Positions 1 to 9,333 of a stretch of 64,000 nt of DNA are shown in pieces; the first letter of the stretch is position 1, and every line of letters begins with the position of its first letter. The notes beneath the pieces are model-generated. The model made no database searches and was not told where the DNA came from. It worked only from the letters and a program-made list of their open reading frames with translations. Source of the stretch: Pseudomonas asuensis (lineage in GTDB: Bacteria > Pseudomonadota > Gammaproteobacteria > Pseudomonadales > Pseudomonadaceae); contig NZ_BMNW01000001.1 in NCBI RefSeq assembly GCF_014646755.1, positions 203,049 to 267,048 of the forward strand, read 5' to 3'. The position numbers and the translations under genes were made by a program.

Positions 1-882
1 CCCCAGCAAGAGCATGATCAGCACAACGCCAATCACCATGGCCAGCAACGCCGAGGTCCTGAACTCCTTGAGCGGAGCGTAGGCCTTTTCTTCGTCAACC
101 ATCAGGCCCAGGTACCAGTTGACCGACGGAAGGCCAGTGACCGGCTTGAAGACCAGCAGATGAGCCTTGCCGCCCAGCTCGACGCGCTTGAGCGTACTAT
201 CCAGTGCTGGCGCACCGGAGGGAAAGAGTTCGTCGAGAGTTTTCATCACCTCATCTTTGTGAGGGCTGACCAGCACCTTGCCCTGGCTGTTGACCAGAAT
301 GGCATGGCCGATACCGCCCAGGTCGAGCGAATTGACGATACCCACCATAGTCTGGAGGCTCAGATCACCCCCCAATACGCCGGCCAGAGCCCCCTTCTTT
401 ATGACAGGCGTAGCCAGTGTCATCACCAGCTTTCCATTCCCCGCATCAACGTAAGGTTCTGTTAACAGAGAACGGCCCTGAGACTGAGCTGCGATGTACC
501 AATCACGAGTGCGGGAATCATAACCAGCAGGCATTTCATCATCAGGACGTATGGAGAACTGACCATCCGCATGACCCAGATAGGTGAACTCAAAGTTTGA
601 GAGATAAGCCTTCTGCTCAAGGATAGAAAACAGCCCTTCGGAGGAGCTACTGTTTTGAATGGCCTGAGCCTCACTCTCAAGGAGGGTAATATGCCCGTTG
701 AGCCAGTTGACAATATTTGCCGATGCACTGGTGCCCAACTCATCCAGACGTGACGATAGATCCTGGGTAATGGCTTTTCGCTGCAAATAATCGTTGTACA
801 TCATGAACAGCGAAAAGGCGGCGATTAGCACAATGGAGGCCGTCGCTAGAATCTTGTGGCTAAATTTCAAACGTTGGAGCAC
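1..882 (-). CDS. methyl-accepting chemotaxis protein, N-terminal part (dCACHE sensor), runs off left edge
   Basis: I translated the minus strand from a GTG at 882 and found 294 uninterrupted codons to the window edge. The start has AGAGG seven bases upstream and no in-frame ATG near it. Residues about 12-28 form a first membrane segment (ILATASIVLIAAFSLFMM). A long periplasmic region follows, with the double-CACHE signature YDSRTRDWYIAA, and a second hydrophobic segment (ALLAMVIGVVLIMLLLG) begins just at the edge. The HAMP and signalling domains would lie outside the window. The family binds small ligands in the periplasm and signals to CheA; the RDWY motif resembles amino-acid/amine-sensing dCACHE receptors, but the ligand cannot be assigned here. 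Confident as a dCACHE membrane sensor; MCP rather than another output is inferred. Confidence 0.85.
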   Translation of the reverse strand, partial: MLQRLKFSHKILATASIVLIAAFSLFMMYNDYLQRKAITQDLSSRLDELGTSASANIVNWLNGHITLLESEAQAIQNSSSSEGLFSILEQKAYLSNFEFTYLGHADGQFSIRPDDEMPAGYDSRTRDWYIAAQSQGRSLLTEPYVDAGNGKLVMTLATPVIKKGALAGVLGGDLSLQTMVGIVNSLDLGGIGHAILVNSQGKVLVSPHKDEVMKTLDELFPSGAPALDSTLKRVELGGKAHLLVFKPVTGLPSVNWYLGLMVDEEKAYAPLKEFRTSALLAMVIGVVLIMLLLG

Positions 883-1013
883 AGCGCAGCCTCTGAACAG
901 CAATTTAACTGGGCCATCGAAATGGCATACGGGTCCAGAGGGTGTCGACTGTTAGCGTAATAACTTTAAGGGTGAAAAGAAGCTGCTTAAAACGAAGATA
1001 GTGTCTAGAAAGG

Positions 1014-1079
1014 ATAGGCCCTGGCGGCCGACAGCGACGTTGAAACCGCCAGGGAGACACTGGAATAACCAGGGCCTAT
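1014..1079. repeat. two mutually exclusive inverted repeats in the leader region of the chemoreceptor gene
   Basis: ATAGGCCCTGG at 1014-1024 is perfectly complementary to CCAGGGCCTAT at 1069-1079. CCCTGGCGG at 1019-1027 is perfectly complementary to CCGCCAGGG at 1046-1054. The two pairings share the segment 1019-1024, so only one can form at a time. No T-run follows on either strand. The element lies between the stop of the small exported protein (1167, minus) and the chemoreceptor start (882, minus). It could be an RNA leader, a 3' end or a small RNA; nothing decides between these. Confidence 0.5.
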
Positions 1080-1166
1080 TTAAATGACCCTGTCAGTGAA
1101 GCAAAAAATTCCTTCTTTATTAACCGTTTATCGCAAACACTTATCAGCAAGCCATAAGCCGTACGC

Positions 1167-1457
1167 TCAATTGTTTAGCGGCTGCTTACGATCCAGCTCC
1201 ATATCGTTATCAATATTCTGCCGCTCTCGAGCGAGCGGATCACTCCGGGTAGCACCTTGATTGACTCGGTTCTCAGACTGCTCAACGCCCCGCTGGCTTT
1301 GTTCGGACTGTTGCGCATCGGGAGAAATCACTTCTACATGCCGCGGATCATGTTCGGTGTCTTGGGGAGTACGGCCTGATTCAGCTGTCTGGGCTATGGC
1401 TAATGGTGCTACGAAAGCCAGCGCTATAACCGTACTCATCATTGATTTTGGTTTCAT
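1167..1457 (-). CDS. small exported hydrophilic protein of unknown function
   Basis: A 96-residue protein with a clear Sec signal peptide: MKPKSMM followed by the hydrophobic stretch TVIALAFVAPLAIA, with probable cleavage after AIAQ. The mature part is about 73 residues, rich in Gln, Asp, Glu, Arg and Asn, with no Cys and no hydrophobic core, so it is probably disordered. The start has GGAG seven bases upstream. I do not recognise the family. It is probably periplasmic. The gene stands alone between the chemoreceptor and the tRNA; the opposite-strand reading frames over it lack such features. Confidence 0.65.
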   Translation of the reverse strand: MKPKSMMSTVIALAFVAPLAIAQTAESGRTPQDTEHDPRHVEVISPDAQQSEQSQRGVEQSENRVNQGATRSDPLARERQNIDNDMELDRKQPLNN

Positions 1458-1573
1458 ACCGGTACTCCAATCAGAGGGGCTCCCGTATTAGGCAATCAGT
1501 GCGCATTAAAGGTGCATCCGCTGATCTTCTGGATAAGGCTTTCAGCAAATCATTGTTAGCATTGAATTTTTTG

Positions 1574-1601
1574 TTGACAGGTTTTTTTAAACCCGTATAC
1601 T
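1574..1601 (+). promoter_or_regulatory. sigma-70 promoter of the initiator tRNA gene
   Basis: A perfect -35 box TTGACA (1574-1579) is separated by 16 bp from TATACT (1596-1601). Transcription would begin around 1608, a few bases before the tRNA at 1614. The spacing and the strong boxes fit a stable-RNA promoter. Confidence 0.8.
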
Positions 1602-1613
1602 GGCCACATCAGA

Positions 1614-1690
<77 letters not shown>

Positions 1691-1698
1691 AATTTAAA

Positions 1699-1724
1699 AA
1701 GCCACTCAATCGAGTGGCTTTTTT
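1699..1724 (+). terminator. intrinsic terminator of the tRNA-fMet gene
   Basis: GCCACTC-AATC-GAGTGGC stem-loop extended by AA/TT and followed by a run of six T, starting nine bases after the CCA end of the tRNA. Confidence 0.9.
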
Positions 1725-1850
1725 GTTTGTGTCGAATTTTTATTCCTTCCCGCCTTCAATATTCAAAGAGTTTTGAATATTTTGATACATAGGGCTTGGC
1801 AAAAGTCTGTATGTGACTAATCTGACGCGCAGTTTCCCTGAGGGGCTTTC

Positions 1851-4508
1851 ATGAGCGCCAATGATCCTGTAAGCAAATCTGTTATTTCTTCATCCGATTC
1901 GTCGTCTTCACCTTCTTCTCCTCCGCAAGCATTACCCTGGCGCCTGCTAGAGCGCATTACGGCCTATAAAGAACCTCTTGAGCTGGGCCTGACACTGCTA
2001 CTGTTTGGCATCGCCTTGCTTGTCTGTTGGCATTTGGTCAGCAGTATCGACCTTCCCTCCTTGCATACTGCGCTGCTGGGTATCCCAGCACATGCAATCA
2101 TGGGAGCAATAGCGGCAACTGTCGTAGGGTTTATCATCCTGCTCGGTTACGAGTGGTCTGCCAGTCGCTTCGCCGGCGTTCAGTTGCCAGGCAAAACCTT
2201 GGCGCTGGGGGGGCTTACTGCCTTTGCCATCGGCAATGCAGTTGGGCTATCCATGCTATCCGGGGGGTCAGTTCGCTATCGTCTGTATGCTCGCCAAGGG
2301 TTGAGTGCCATTGAAGTGGCTCAGATGACCTTCTTTGCCAGCTTGTCGTTGGGAACTGCCTTACCCCCGCTTGCTGCCATTGCGGCCTTGAGCGATCTGT
2401 CTTCGGCGTCGATGGCATTGCGGCTTTCACCCACGCTGGTAGCTGGCATTGCACTTGCCATTCTTGTGGTTTATGCCATAGGACTTTTATTTTTGCGCAA
2501 GCGAGCACTTGCCGAACAGCCTTCGCCTGATAGCCGTCTGTTCCGCCTGGGTCGCAGAACACTACGTCTGCCAACCTTCAAGCTGAGCGTTTTGCAGCTG
2601 GTCATCACTGCCCTGGACGTCGTGGCCGCCGCTACCGTGCTGTATTTGCTGCTTCCCGAGGCACCGCCACTCGGCGCATTCATGCTGGTCTATCTGCTTG
2701 CACTTGCAGCTGGTGTGCTAAGTCATGTGCCAGGCGGTGTTGGGGTATTCGAGGCTGTTCTACTGGCAGCGTTCTCAGACAAAATCGGTACAGCCCCATT
2801 GGCAGCCGCCCTGCTGCTCTACCGTAGCATCTATGTCCTGCTGCCTTTCGTCATCGCCTGCCTTGTCCTCTTACTTACGGAAGGCAAGCGCTTTCTTTCA
2901 GGTAGCTCAGCCATACGCGTTGCGTCTGGGCTCGCAGCGCCCATTCTCTCGGTTCTGGTATTTTTCTCTGGCGTGGTACTGCTCTTTTCAGGGGTCACGC
3001 CAGAGATCGATACACGCCTGAAAGGTATCGGCTTTCTGTTACCGCAACGCCTTATTGAAGCTTCGCACTTAGGCGCCAGCCTGATTGGAGTGGTCTGTCT
3101 ACTACTGGCTCAAGGCTTACGCCGCCGCCTATCTGCTGCCTGGGTATTAACCCTTGTGCTGCTATTGGTGGGCTCCCTGCTCTCCCTGCTCAAGGGTTTT
3201 GACTGGGAAGAAGCATCAATCCTGGCAATTACTGCTGCGCTGCTGGCTACGTTCCGCCGCTCCTTTTATCGTCGTAGCCGCTTACTGGAGCTGCCTTTCT
3301 CGCCACTCTATGTAGTGGCAAGCCTATGCGTGGTTGCAGCCTCTATCTGGTTACTGCTGTTTGTCTACCAGGATGCTTCTTACGATAATCAGCTCTGGTG
3401 GCAGTTTACCTTAGAGGAAGGTGCTCCACGTGGTGCACGCGCAGCCATGGGCAGCGTGGTACTGCTTCTGGCTCTGTCCCTCGGGTGGCTTCTACGCGCT
3501 GCGCCGCCAGCCATTACGCTGCCCACTCCCGAAGACCTGCAAAAGGCAATGAACGCTGTTAGGGCTTCTGAGCAGCCTGATGGCGGTCTGGCCATGACAG
3601 GTGACAAGGCCTTGCTGTTCCATGAGACAGAAAATGCTTTCCTGATGTATGGCCGTCGTGGCCGCAGCATGATTGCGCTGTTTGATCCTATCGGCTCGGC
3701 TCAGGCTCGGGCTGAGCTGATCTGGAAATTCCGCGACCTGTGCGATATGCACCATGCACGTCCTGTGTTCTATCAGGTCAGAGCCGAAAACCTGCCCTTC
3801 TATATGGATATCGGACTTACTGCGTTAAAGCTGGGTGAAGAGGCTCGCGTCAATCTCAAGACATTCGATCTGGACAGCAAAGGCAAAAAGGACCTGCGCT
3901 ACACCTGGAATAGAGGTCAGCGCGATGGATTACTCATCGAGTTCCACGAACCGGGCCAAGCTCCCCTGGATGAATTAAAAGTCATCTCCGATATCTGGCT
4001 GGAAAGCAAACATGTACGCGAGAAAGGCTTTTCACTTGGCCGTTTCGACCCGGACTATCTGCAGCACTTCCGCATTGCAGTTGTACGCTTTCAAGGCAAA
4101 GCGGTGGCGTTTGCCAATCTTCTGGAAACCGATCTGCCAGGATTGGCCAGTATCGACCTGATGCGAGTAGCAGCCGATGCTCCCAAACTGACCATGGAAT
4201 TTCTCATGCTTGGCCTCATCTTGCACTTCAAAGAGCGTGGCCTGGAAAGATTCAGCTTGGGAATGGTGCCACTGGCAGGGCTGCATCCACGTCGCGGCGC
4301 ACCACTGACCCAGCGCCTGGGCGCTATGGTGTTCCGACGTGGCGAGCAGTTTTATAACTTCCAGGGCTTGAGGCGATTCAAGGACAAGTTCGATCCGGAA
4401 TGGGAACCCCGTTATCTGGCAGTTCCGGCAGGACTTGATCCATTGGTCGCCTTGGCTGACACCGCTGCGTTGATCGCGGGCGGTATTACAGGACTGGTAA
4501 AACGTTGA
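1851..4508 (+). CDS. mprF: MprF, bifunctional aminoacyl-phosphatidylglycerol synthase and flippase
   Basis: An 885-residue inner-membrane protein. Residues about 35-545 carry many hydrophobic segments with the flippase-type features of MprF, including GGSVRYRLYARQGLS in the first half. Residues about 555-870 form the cytosolic DUF2156/GNAT-like synthase domain (LFHETENAFLMYGRRGRSMIALFDPIG; later KHVREKGFSLGRF and ERFSLGMVPLAGL). The family transfers an aminoacyl group from tRNA to phosphatidylglycerol and flips the product, lowering membrane charge and raising resistance to cationic peptides. The P. aeruginosa homologue makes alanyl-PG; whether Ala or Lys is used here is not visible. Start: ATG with AGGGG upstream. 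The next gene begins at its stop codon (TGATG), matching the known mprF-hydrolase pairing in Pseudomonas. Confidence 0.93.
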   Translation: MSANDPVSKSVISSSDSSSSPSSPPQALPWRLLERITAYKEPLELGLTLLLFGIALLVCWHLVSSIDLPSLHTALLGIPAHAIMGAIAATVVGFIILLGYEWSASRFAGVQLPGKTLALGGLTAFAIGNAVGLSMLSGGSVRYRLYARQGLSAIEVAQMTFFASLSLGTALPPLAAIAALSDLSSASMALRLSPTLVAGIALAILVVYAIGLLFLRKRALAEQPSPDSRLFRLGRRTLRLPTFKLSVLQLVITALDVVAAATVLYLLLPEAPPLGAFMLVYLLALAAGVLSHVPGGVGVFEAVLLAAFSDKIGTAPLAAALLLYRSIYVLLPFVIACLVLLLTEGKRFLSGSSAIRVASGLAAPILSVLVFFSGVVLLFSGVTPEIDTRLKGIGFLLPQRLIEASHLGASLIGVVCLLLAQGLRRRLSAAWVLTLVLLLVGSLLSLLKGFDWEEASILAITAALLATFRRSFYRRSRLLELPFSPLYVVASLCVVAASIWLLLFVYQDASYDNQLWWQFTLEEGAPRGARAAMGSVVLLLALSLGWLLRAAPPAITLPTPEDLQKAMNAVRASEQPDGGLAMTGDKALLFHETENAFLMYGRRGRSMIALFDPIGSAQARAELIWKFRDLCDMHHARPVFYQVRAENLPFYMDIGLTALKLGEEARVNLKTFDLDSKGKKDLRYTWNRGQRDGLLIEFHEPGQAPLDELKVISDIWLESKHVREKGFSLGRFDPDYLQHFRIAVVRFQGKAVAFANLLETDLPGLASIDLMRVAADAPKLTMEFLMLGLILHFKERGLERFSLGMVPLAGLHPRRGAPLTQRLGAMVFRRGEQFYNFQGLRRFKDKFDPEWEPRYLAVPAGLDPLVALADTAALIAGGITGLVKR

Positions 4509-5785
4509 TGACTAAACATAAACGTGGGCTGTTTTTCTTCTTATTGATTATCGTCATTGCCGCTGCGGCAGTGTGGTGGTGGTTCAATCGCTGGCCGAGT
4601 ACCGCCAGTATTGAAGTGCGCGTACAGGCCGACCAGCGCGTTATGACTGTGGCAAGACCTGCCGGCAAACCACTGGCGCAGGTTATCGTCGCCAACCCCG
4701 CCGAACAGCAATTGTCCGACGCCGACCTACTGACCCTGGCCAAAAACACCAAGGCTATGCTGGTTCAGTACGAATTGCCCGAAAGTAAGGATTGCAACGT
4801 TCAACGCGCCAACCTGGAAGAGGCAGTTAGCCATTTAGGTGGCGCACCCACCCTGGTGGCAGGTATCGATGCCGGTGGCTCGCTGGCCTGGCGTTGGCTG
4901 GCCGGACAGCGTGATGACAATGCCAGTGCCTTATCAGTCGGCACAAAGCTTGACGAGCCCGACTGCTCCGATCCACTGCCGCAGAAAGCCGAACATGGTA
5001 AGTGGCATTTGGCCTGGAACGATAACCCGGGCGATGAAACGGCTCGCTTTGTTCGAGGCCAGTATAATGCAGACACCACTATCAGTGATTACGGCACCCC
5101 GCTGGTTACGCTGCTGCGTACACAGCTCCAGCGCCAGCTACTTGGCCAGGGTGGCGATGTTCCTGTTGTAGAAGTTCCGGCTGAAGAGCCAGCGGCCCAT
5201 AAGGATACGGTAACATTCTTCTATTCTGGAGACGGTGGCTGGCGTGATCTCGACCGCGACTCGGCACAAACCATGGCGGAAAACGGCTGGCCAGTAGTCG
5301 GTGTCGATACGCTGCGTTATTTCTGGGAGCACAAAAGCCCGGAACAGGTTGCAACAGATCTCTCTCACTTGATGCAGACATACCGTGAACGTTGGGGCGC
5401 AAAGCGCTTTGTTCTAGCAGGCTACTCATTTGGGGCTGACCTGCTACCGGCAGTGTATAACCGTCTGCCCGCAACGGATCAGGAGCAGGTATCCACCATG
5501 GTCCTACTGGCCTTTGCTCGCAGTGGCGACTTTGAAATTCAGGTGGAGGGCTGGCTGGGCAAGGCGGGAGACGAGATGCAAACCGGCCCAGAGATGATCA
5601 AGGTGCCTGCAAGCAAGATCTACTGTATTTATGGCGCCGAAGAGAAAGACGAAAGTGGCTGTACGCAGCCTGGGGCAAATTTCGAAAAGCTTGAGCTTCC
5701 TGGCGGTCACCATTTTGATAATGACTACGACAAACTTGCGCGTCACATGATGAACGCTATTGAGGCTCGTACTCGGACGCCTTGA
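4508..5785 (+). CDS. AcvB/VirJ-like periplasmic hydrolase, probable alanyl-PG hydrolase
   Basis: A 425-residue protein whose ATG overlaps the mprF stop by one base, implying translational coupling. Residues about 7-24 are a strong membrane anchor/signal (LFFFLLIIVIAAAAVWWW). The C-terminal half is an alpha/beta hydrolase: FFYSGDGGWRD near residue 237, and the nucleophile elbow GYSFGAD with Ser at about 307. The Agrobacterium VirJ/AcvB family shares this domain. The Pseudomonas gene in the same position (PA0919) is known as an alanyl-phosphatidylglycerol hydrolase that tunes the A-PG pool made by MprF. Function here is inferred from the family and the operon. The ORF could begin 3 bases earlier at TTG, but ATG is preferred. 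Confidence 0.85.
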   Translation: MTKHKRGLFFFLLIIVIAAAAVWWWFNRWPSTASIEVRVQADQRVMTVARPAGKPLAQVIVANPAEQQLSDADLLTLAKNTKAMLVQYELPESKDCNVQRANLEEAVSHLGGAPTLVAGIDAGGSLAWRWLAGQRDDNASALSVGTKLDEPDCSDPLPQKAEHGKWHLAWNDNPGDETARFVRGQYNADTTISDYGTPLVTLLRTQLQRQLLGQGGDVPVVEVPAEEPAAHKDTVTFFYSGDGGWRDLDRDSAQTMAENGWPVVGVDTLRYFWEHKSPEQVATDLSHLMQTYRERWGAKRFVLAGYSFGADLLPAVYNRLPATDQEQVSTMVLLAFARSGDFEIQVEGWLGKAGDEMQTGPEMIKVPASKIYCIYGAEEKDESGCTQPGANFEKLELPGGHHFDNDYDKLARHMMNAIEARTRTP

Positions 5786-5892
5786 ATGTACTTTCAGGCT
5801 GATGCACAAGACTGTTGGCCTGGGACGAGTGGTCGGAAAGAACGGCTATGATTCATGGTCTATCCTCTCTCAACCTATGATCGAGGACGCTC

Positions 5893-6198
5893 ATGACCAC
5901 TCCCCTTTCGCTGGATGCTGCTCAAAAACTGGTTGTCGACGCTTTTATTCCGTTGGGTTGTGTTATTTCAGCCAACCCCCAAGCTGACAGCTTCGGCTTT
6001 AGCGTAATTGGGCAGGATGGGGAAAAAGCTCTTGCCATACAGGAGGTTACTGCAGACCAGTACGGTAATCCGCTGCAGCTTAAAGACCTTATTGAGCATG
6101 TCCGGCAAGCGCTTATCCAACAGGGTCAAGCGCTAGACCCTTGGGAAATGCCGTTCATTACCGATCCAGACGCCCTACCTCCTCCTGCATTCAATTAA
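5893..6198 (+). CDS. conserved-looking small protein of unknown function
   Basis: A 101-residue soluble protein with no signal peptide or transmembrane segment, preceded by a good ribosome site (GAGGA, six bases before ATG) and followed directly by a strong terminator. The N-terminus (LSLDAAQKLVVDAFIPLG) looks helical and the C-terminus is Pro-rich. I do not recognise a domain. Monocistronic layout between virJ-like and kup suggests a real gene. Confidence 0.7.
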   Translation: MTTPLSLDAAQKLVVDAFIPLGCVISANPQADSFGFSVIGQDGEKALAIQEVTADQYGNPLQLKDLIEHVRQALIQQGQALDPWEMPFITDPDALPPPAFN

Positions 6199-6205
6199 TT
6201 TCCAT

Positions 6206-6235
6206 AAAAAAGCCGCCTTAAAGGCGGCTTTTTTA
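6206..6235. terminator. bidirectional intrinsic terminator
   Basis: GCCGCC and GGCGGC stem (6212-6228) flanked by six A on one side and six T on the other, so it can act for the plus-strand small gene ending at 6198 and for kup ending at 6253 on the minus strand. Confidence 0.9.
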
Positions 6236-6252
6236 TATAAGGATTCAGACCT

Positions 6253-8151
6253 TTAGATTTCGATCTGAGTACCCAACTCGATCACTCGGTTAACCGGCAG
6301 ATTGAAGAAACGCAAACTGCCGCTGGCATTTTTCATCAAGAAGGCGAACAGATTTTCTCGCCAACGGGCCATTCCCAAGCGATTATTCGACGCGATGACC
6401 GTCTCCCGGCTGAGGAAATAGGTGGTCCGCATGGGCGTGAAGTCCAGATCCTCCAGATGACACAGCGCCAGCGCCGCCGGCACGTCGGGCTCGTCCATAA
6501 AGCCATAATGCAAGAGCACACGATAGAAACCGTCGCCGTAACTATCCACTTCAAAACGGCGGCTCACAGGCACACGTGGCGTGTCCTCATAGACAACAGT
6601 CAGCAACACCACCTGCTCATGCAATACCTGATTGTGCAGCATGTTATGCAGCAAGGCGTGTGGAACAGCGTCTTGCCGAGCCGTAAGGAAGACAGCTGTC
6701 CCTTTGGCGCGGAAAGGAGGATTGGAGCGAATGCTACCGATAAAGATGGGCAGCGGCAGCGCACCTTCATCCAGCCGTTCGGCCAGGATCTGCCGGCCAC
6801 GCTTCCAGGTAGTCATCAATGTAAAAAGGATGATGCCCGCAATAACCGGGAAAGCGCCACCTGCCACAATCTTTGGAACGTTGGCAGCGAAATACAGCGA
6901 ATCGACAATAAAAAACCCAATGAGCATGGGAATGGCAAACCAGCGAGGCCATTTCCATAGTAATAATGCTACCGAAGAGACCAGGCAGGTCGTAATCAAC
7001 ATCGTACCTGTCACGGCGATACCGTAGGCCTCAGCCAGGTTGCCGGAAGACTCGAAACCAATGATCAGCAGGATAACGCCGGTCAGAAGCGCCCAGTTCA
7101 TAGCAGGAATATAGATCTGACCTTGCTCATGGCTTGAAGTGTGCAGAATCTGCATGCGCGGCACATAACCCAGCTGGATTGCCTGACGGGTAATGGAGAA
7201 CGCACCCGAGATAACCGCTTGCGAGGCAATGACTGTAGCAAAGGTTGCCAGCACGACCATCGGAATCAATGCCCATTCAGGTGCCAGCAAATAGAAAGGA
7301 TTGCGCACGGATTCTGGCTCTATCAAGACCAGAGCCCCTTGCCCGTAATAATTGAGTACCAACCCGGGCAACACTAAGAATAGCCAAGCGCGAGCGACTG
7401 GTTTACGACCAAAATGGCCCATGTCGGCATAGAGCGCTTCGGCCCCTGTCAGCGCCAGTACGACAGCGCCCAGAATGGCGATACCGAGCCCCGGATGTAT
7501 GACAAAGAAGTTGAATGCCCACCACGGGTTTAGTGCTTTGAGCACTTCGGGCGCTTGTAGAATGCCATGGATACCCAGCGCCCCAAGCACAGTAAACCAG
7601 ATCACCATGACAGGGCCGAACATTTTGCCAATCTTGGCTGTTCCACCACGCTGCAGCATGAACAGGCCGACCAGGATAACGATCGCCGCTGGCACGATAA
7701 TATGGTCAAGCCCGGAAAAGGCGACTTCCAGTCCTTCTACGGCAGATAGCACCGAAATGGCGGGTGTAATCATGCTTTCGCCATAGAACAGCGAAGCGCC
7801 GAACAGCCCGAGCAGGACTAATACCATCTGGAGTTTTGGATACGGCGCCGAGGCTCGTCTTGCCAGAGCAGTTAGAGCCATGATGCCCCCTTCGCCCTGG
7901 TTGTCCGCCCTTAACACGAAAAAGACATATTTGATCGTTACTACCCAGATCAACGACCAAAAGATCAGGGACAAGATACCCAGAACGCTGTCGTGGGTTG
8001 GCGCCAGACCATACGTAGGAGAAAAAACCTCTTTTAGGGTATACAGCGGGCTGGTACCAATATCGCCATAGACGATCCCCGCTGCAGCAATGGCCATACC
8101 TATGGCCGAGGCTCCCTTTTCACCATGGGCCTGGGAAGCAGCTTGACTCAT
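6253..8151 (-). CDS. kup: Kup low-affinity potassium uptake transporter
   Basis: A 632-residue KUP/HAK/KT-family K+:H+ symporter of the inner membrane. The family signature [19 protein letters not shown] is near the N-terminus (about residues 26-44), followed by roughly twelve hydrophobic segments ([36 protein letters not shown] and others) and a C-terminal cytosolic domain of about 180 residues. I start at the ATG at 8151, which has GGAG six bases upstream and the usual family length; a longer in-frame extension to 8238 lacks a comparable ribosome site. It is separated from neighbours by terminators or gaps, so probably monocistronic. Confidence 0.95.
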   Translation of the reverse strand: MSQAASQAHGEKGASAIGMAIAAAGIVYGDIGTSPLYTLKEVFSPTYGLAPTHDSVLGILSLIFWSLIWVVTIKYVFFVLRADNQGEGGIMALTALARRASAPYPKLQMVLVLLGLFGASLFYGESMITPAISVLSAVEGLEVAFSGLDHIIVPAAIVILVGLFMLQRGGTAKIGKMFGPVMVIWFTVLGALGIHGILQAPEVLKALNPWWAFNFFVIHPGLGIAILGAVVLALTGAEALYADMGHFGRKPVARAWLFLVLPGLVLNYYGQGALVLIEPESVRNPFYLLAPEWALIPMVVLATFATVIASQAVISGAFSITRQAIQLGYVPRMQILHTSSHEQGQIYIPAMNWALLTGVILLIIGFESSGNLAEAYGIAVTGTMLITTCLVSSVALLLWKWPRWFAIPMLIGFFIVDSLYFAANVPKIVAGGAFPVIAGIILFTLMTTWKRGRQILAERLDEGALPLPIFIGSIRSNPPFRAKGTAVFLTARQDAVPHALLHNMLHNQVLHEQVVLLTVVYEDTPRVPVSRRFEVDSYGDGFYRVLLHYGFMDEPDVPAALALCHLEDLDFTPMRTTYFLSRETVIASNNRLGMARWRENLFAFLMKNASGSLRFFNLPVNRVIELGTQIEI

Positions 8152-8316
8152 GCAAGACTCCGGGTTTATCGAAACGGGCGCATCCTGCTCCGATGTGGCG
8201 GCAGGATCAAGTGCGTATTGCCAAGAATATGTATGCACAACGCAACAAAGATTCGGGTATTACCTTAGCGGGCCCAGCGAATCATGCCTAAAAACGCTCG
8301 GTTAATACCTGAACCT

Positions 8317-9228
8317 TTACTTGAAGTATTCTGCAATACGCCTGCGCATGGACTCATCGGGCAGCTCACCGGTTCCTGCCAAGGCATTTTCTGCCATATG
8401 GGCCGGGTTTGATGTAGCCGGAATAATGCAGGTCACTGCAGGATGTGAGATCGAGTACTTGATCATCAACTGCGCCCAGGATGTGCATCCTATGTCAGAT
8501 GCAAAGGCCGGAAGCGGCTTGCCAGCGACCTGATTAAACAAGCGACCGTCCAGAAAAGGCCGATTGATCATGACAGCCACACCCTTGTCCTGACATAAAG
8601 GCAATAACTTGTCTTCAGCTTTGGTATCTCTGGGGTTGAGGTTGATCTGAATGAAATCCATGGACTCGGAGTTAACCAGATCGAGCATTTGGTCCTGAGC
8701 CATCTCCGCATGATGAGTAATACCCACGTAGCGGATTTTCTTTTGTTGCTTCATTTCTCGCAGCAATGGCAACAATTTTTCGTAATTGATCATGCTGTGC
8801 ACTTGAAGCAAATCAATGGGCGCCCCCTTGAGATCGGCCATTTCCTGCTCAATCTCTTCAATGCTGCTCTCACGCCCTTCTACTTTTGTTGCCAGGAAGG
8901 CCTGTTCAGTACGTCCCTGCTGCGCCAGTAGAGTACCGATCACGCCCTGGGATTTTTCATAACTAGGCGCCGTGTCGATAACAGTGCCACCCGCCCCAAA
9001 CAGATGGTCAAGTACCTCTGCCAACGGTTTCAAGGCCGTAGGGGTGCTTTCAACATTGAACGAATCTGCTGTTCCTAACCCAATGATCGGAATTTGCTCG
9101 CCTGTTGAGGGAATTTTTCGCTTCAGCATGGCCGCCTCAGCTAAAACAAGGCGAGGTAGCAAACCTTCCAGCAATAGCGCCGATGAAGTGGCCAGGGAAT
9201 ATTGCATGAAGCGGCGGCGAGTAGTCAT
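8317..9228 (-). CDS. Tat-exported aldo/keto reductase
   Basis: A 303-residue aldo/keto reductase. The N-terminus TTRRRFMQYSLATSSALLL followed by VLAEA is a twin-arginine signal peptide, so the enzyme should be folded with NADP(H) in the cytoplasm and exported. The catalytic tetrad is recognisable: Asp and Tyr in IDTAPSYEKS, Lys in LATKVEG, His in QVHSM. The middle part (YVGITHHAEM, FIQINLNPRD) follows the AKR barrel. The ATG at 9228 has GGAG six bases upstream and is preferred to 9246. Substrate unknown. It is transcribed in the same direction as, and downstream of, the metal ABC operon, with an 88-base gap after the SBP gene. Confidence 0.88.
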   Translation of the reverse strand: MTTRRRFMQYSLATSSALLLEGLLPRLVLAEAAMLKRKIPSTGEQIPIIGLGTADSFNVESTPTALKPLAEVLDHLFGAGGTVIDTAPSYEKSQGVIGTLLAQQGRTEQAFLATKVEGRESSIEEIEQEMADLKGAPIDLLQVHSMINYEKLLPLLREMKQQKKIRYVGITHHAEMAQDQMLDLVNSESMDFIQINLNPRDTKAEDKLLPLCQDKGVAVMINRPFLDGRLFNQVAGKPLPAFASDIGCTSWAQLMIKYSISHPAVTCIIPATSNPAHMAENALAGTGELPDESMRRRIAEYFK

Positions 9229-9333
9229 TGTTATCTCCGGATTCAAGCAAGGGCTGTCCTAGAAGGACGGCCCTTGCGATTCAGGAGTTCCATCTGCCAT
9301 AGCGTGTTACATGACTAAGCGACACAACGTTGT

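Noticed and set aside
6457-6960. Plus-strand frame of 167 codons inside kup
   Set aside because: Antisense shadow of kup, His/Gln-rich translation with no ribosome site.
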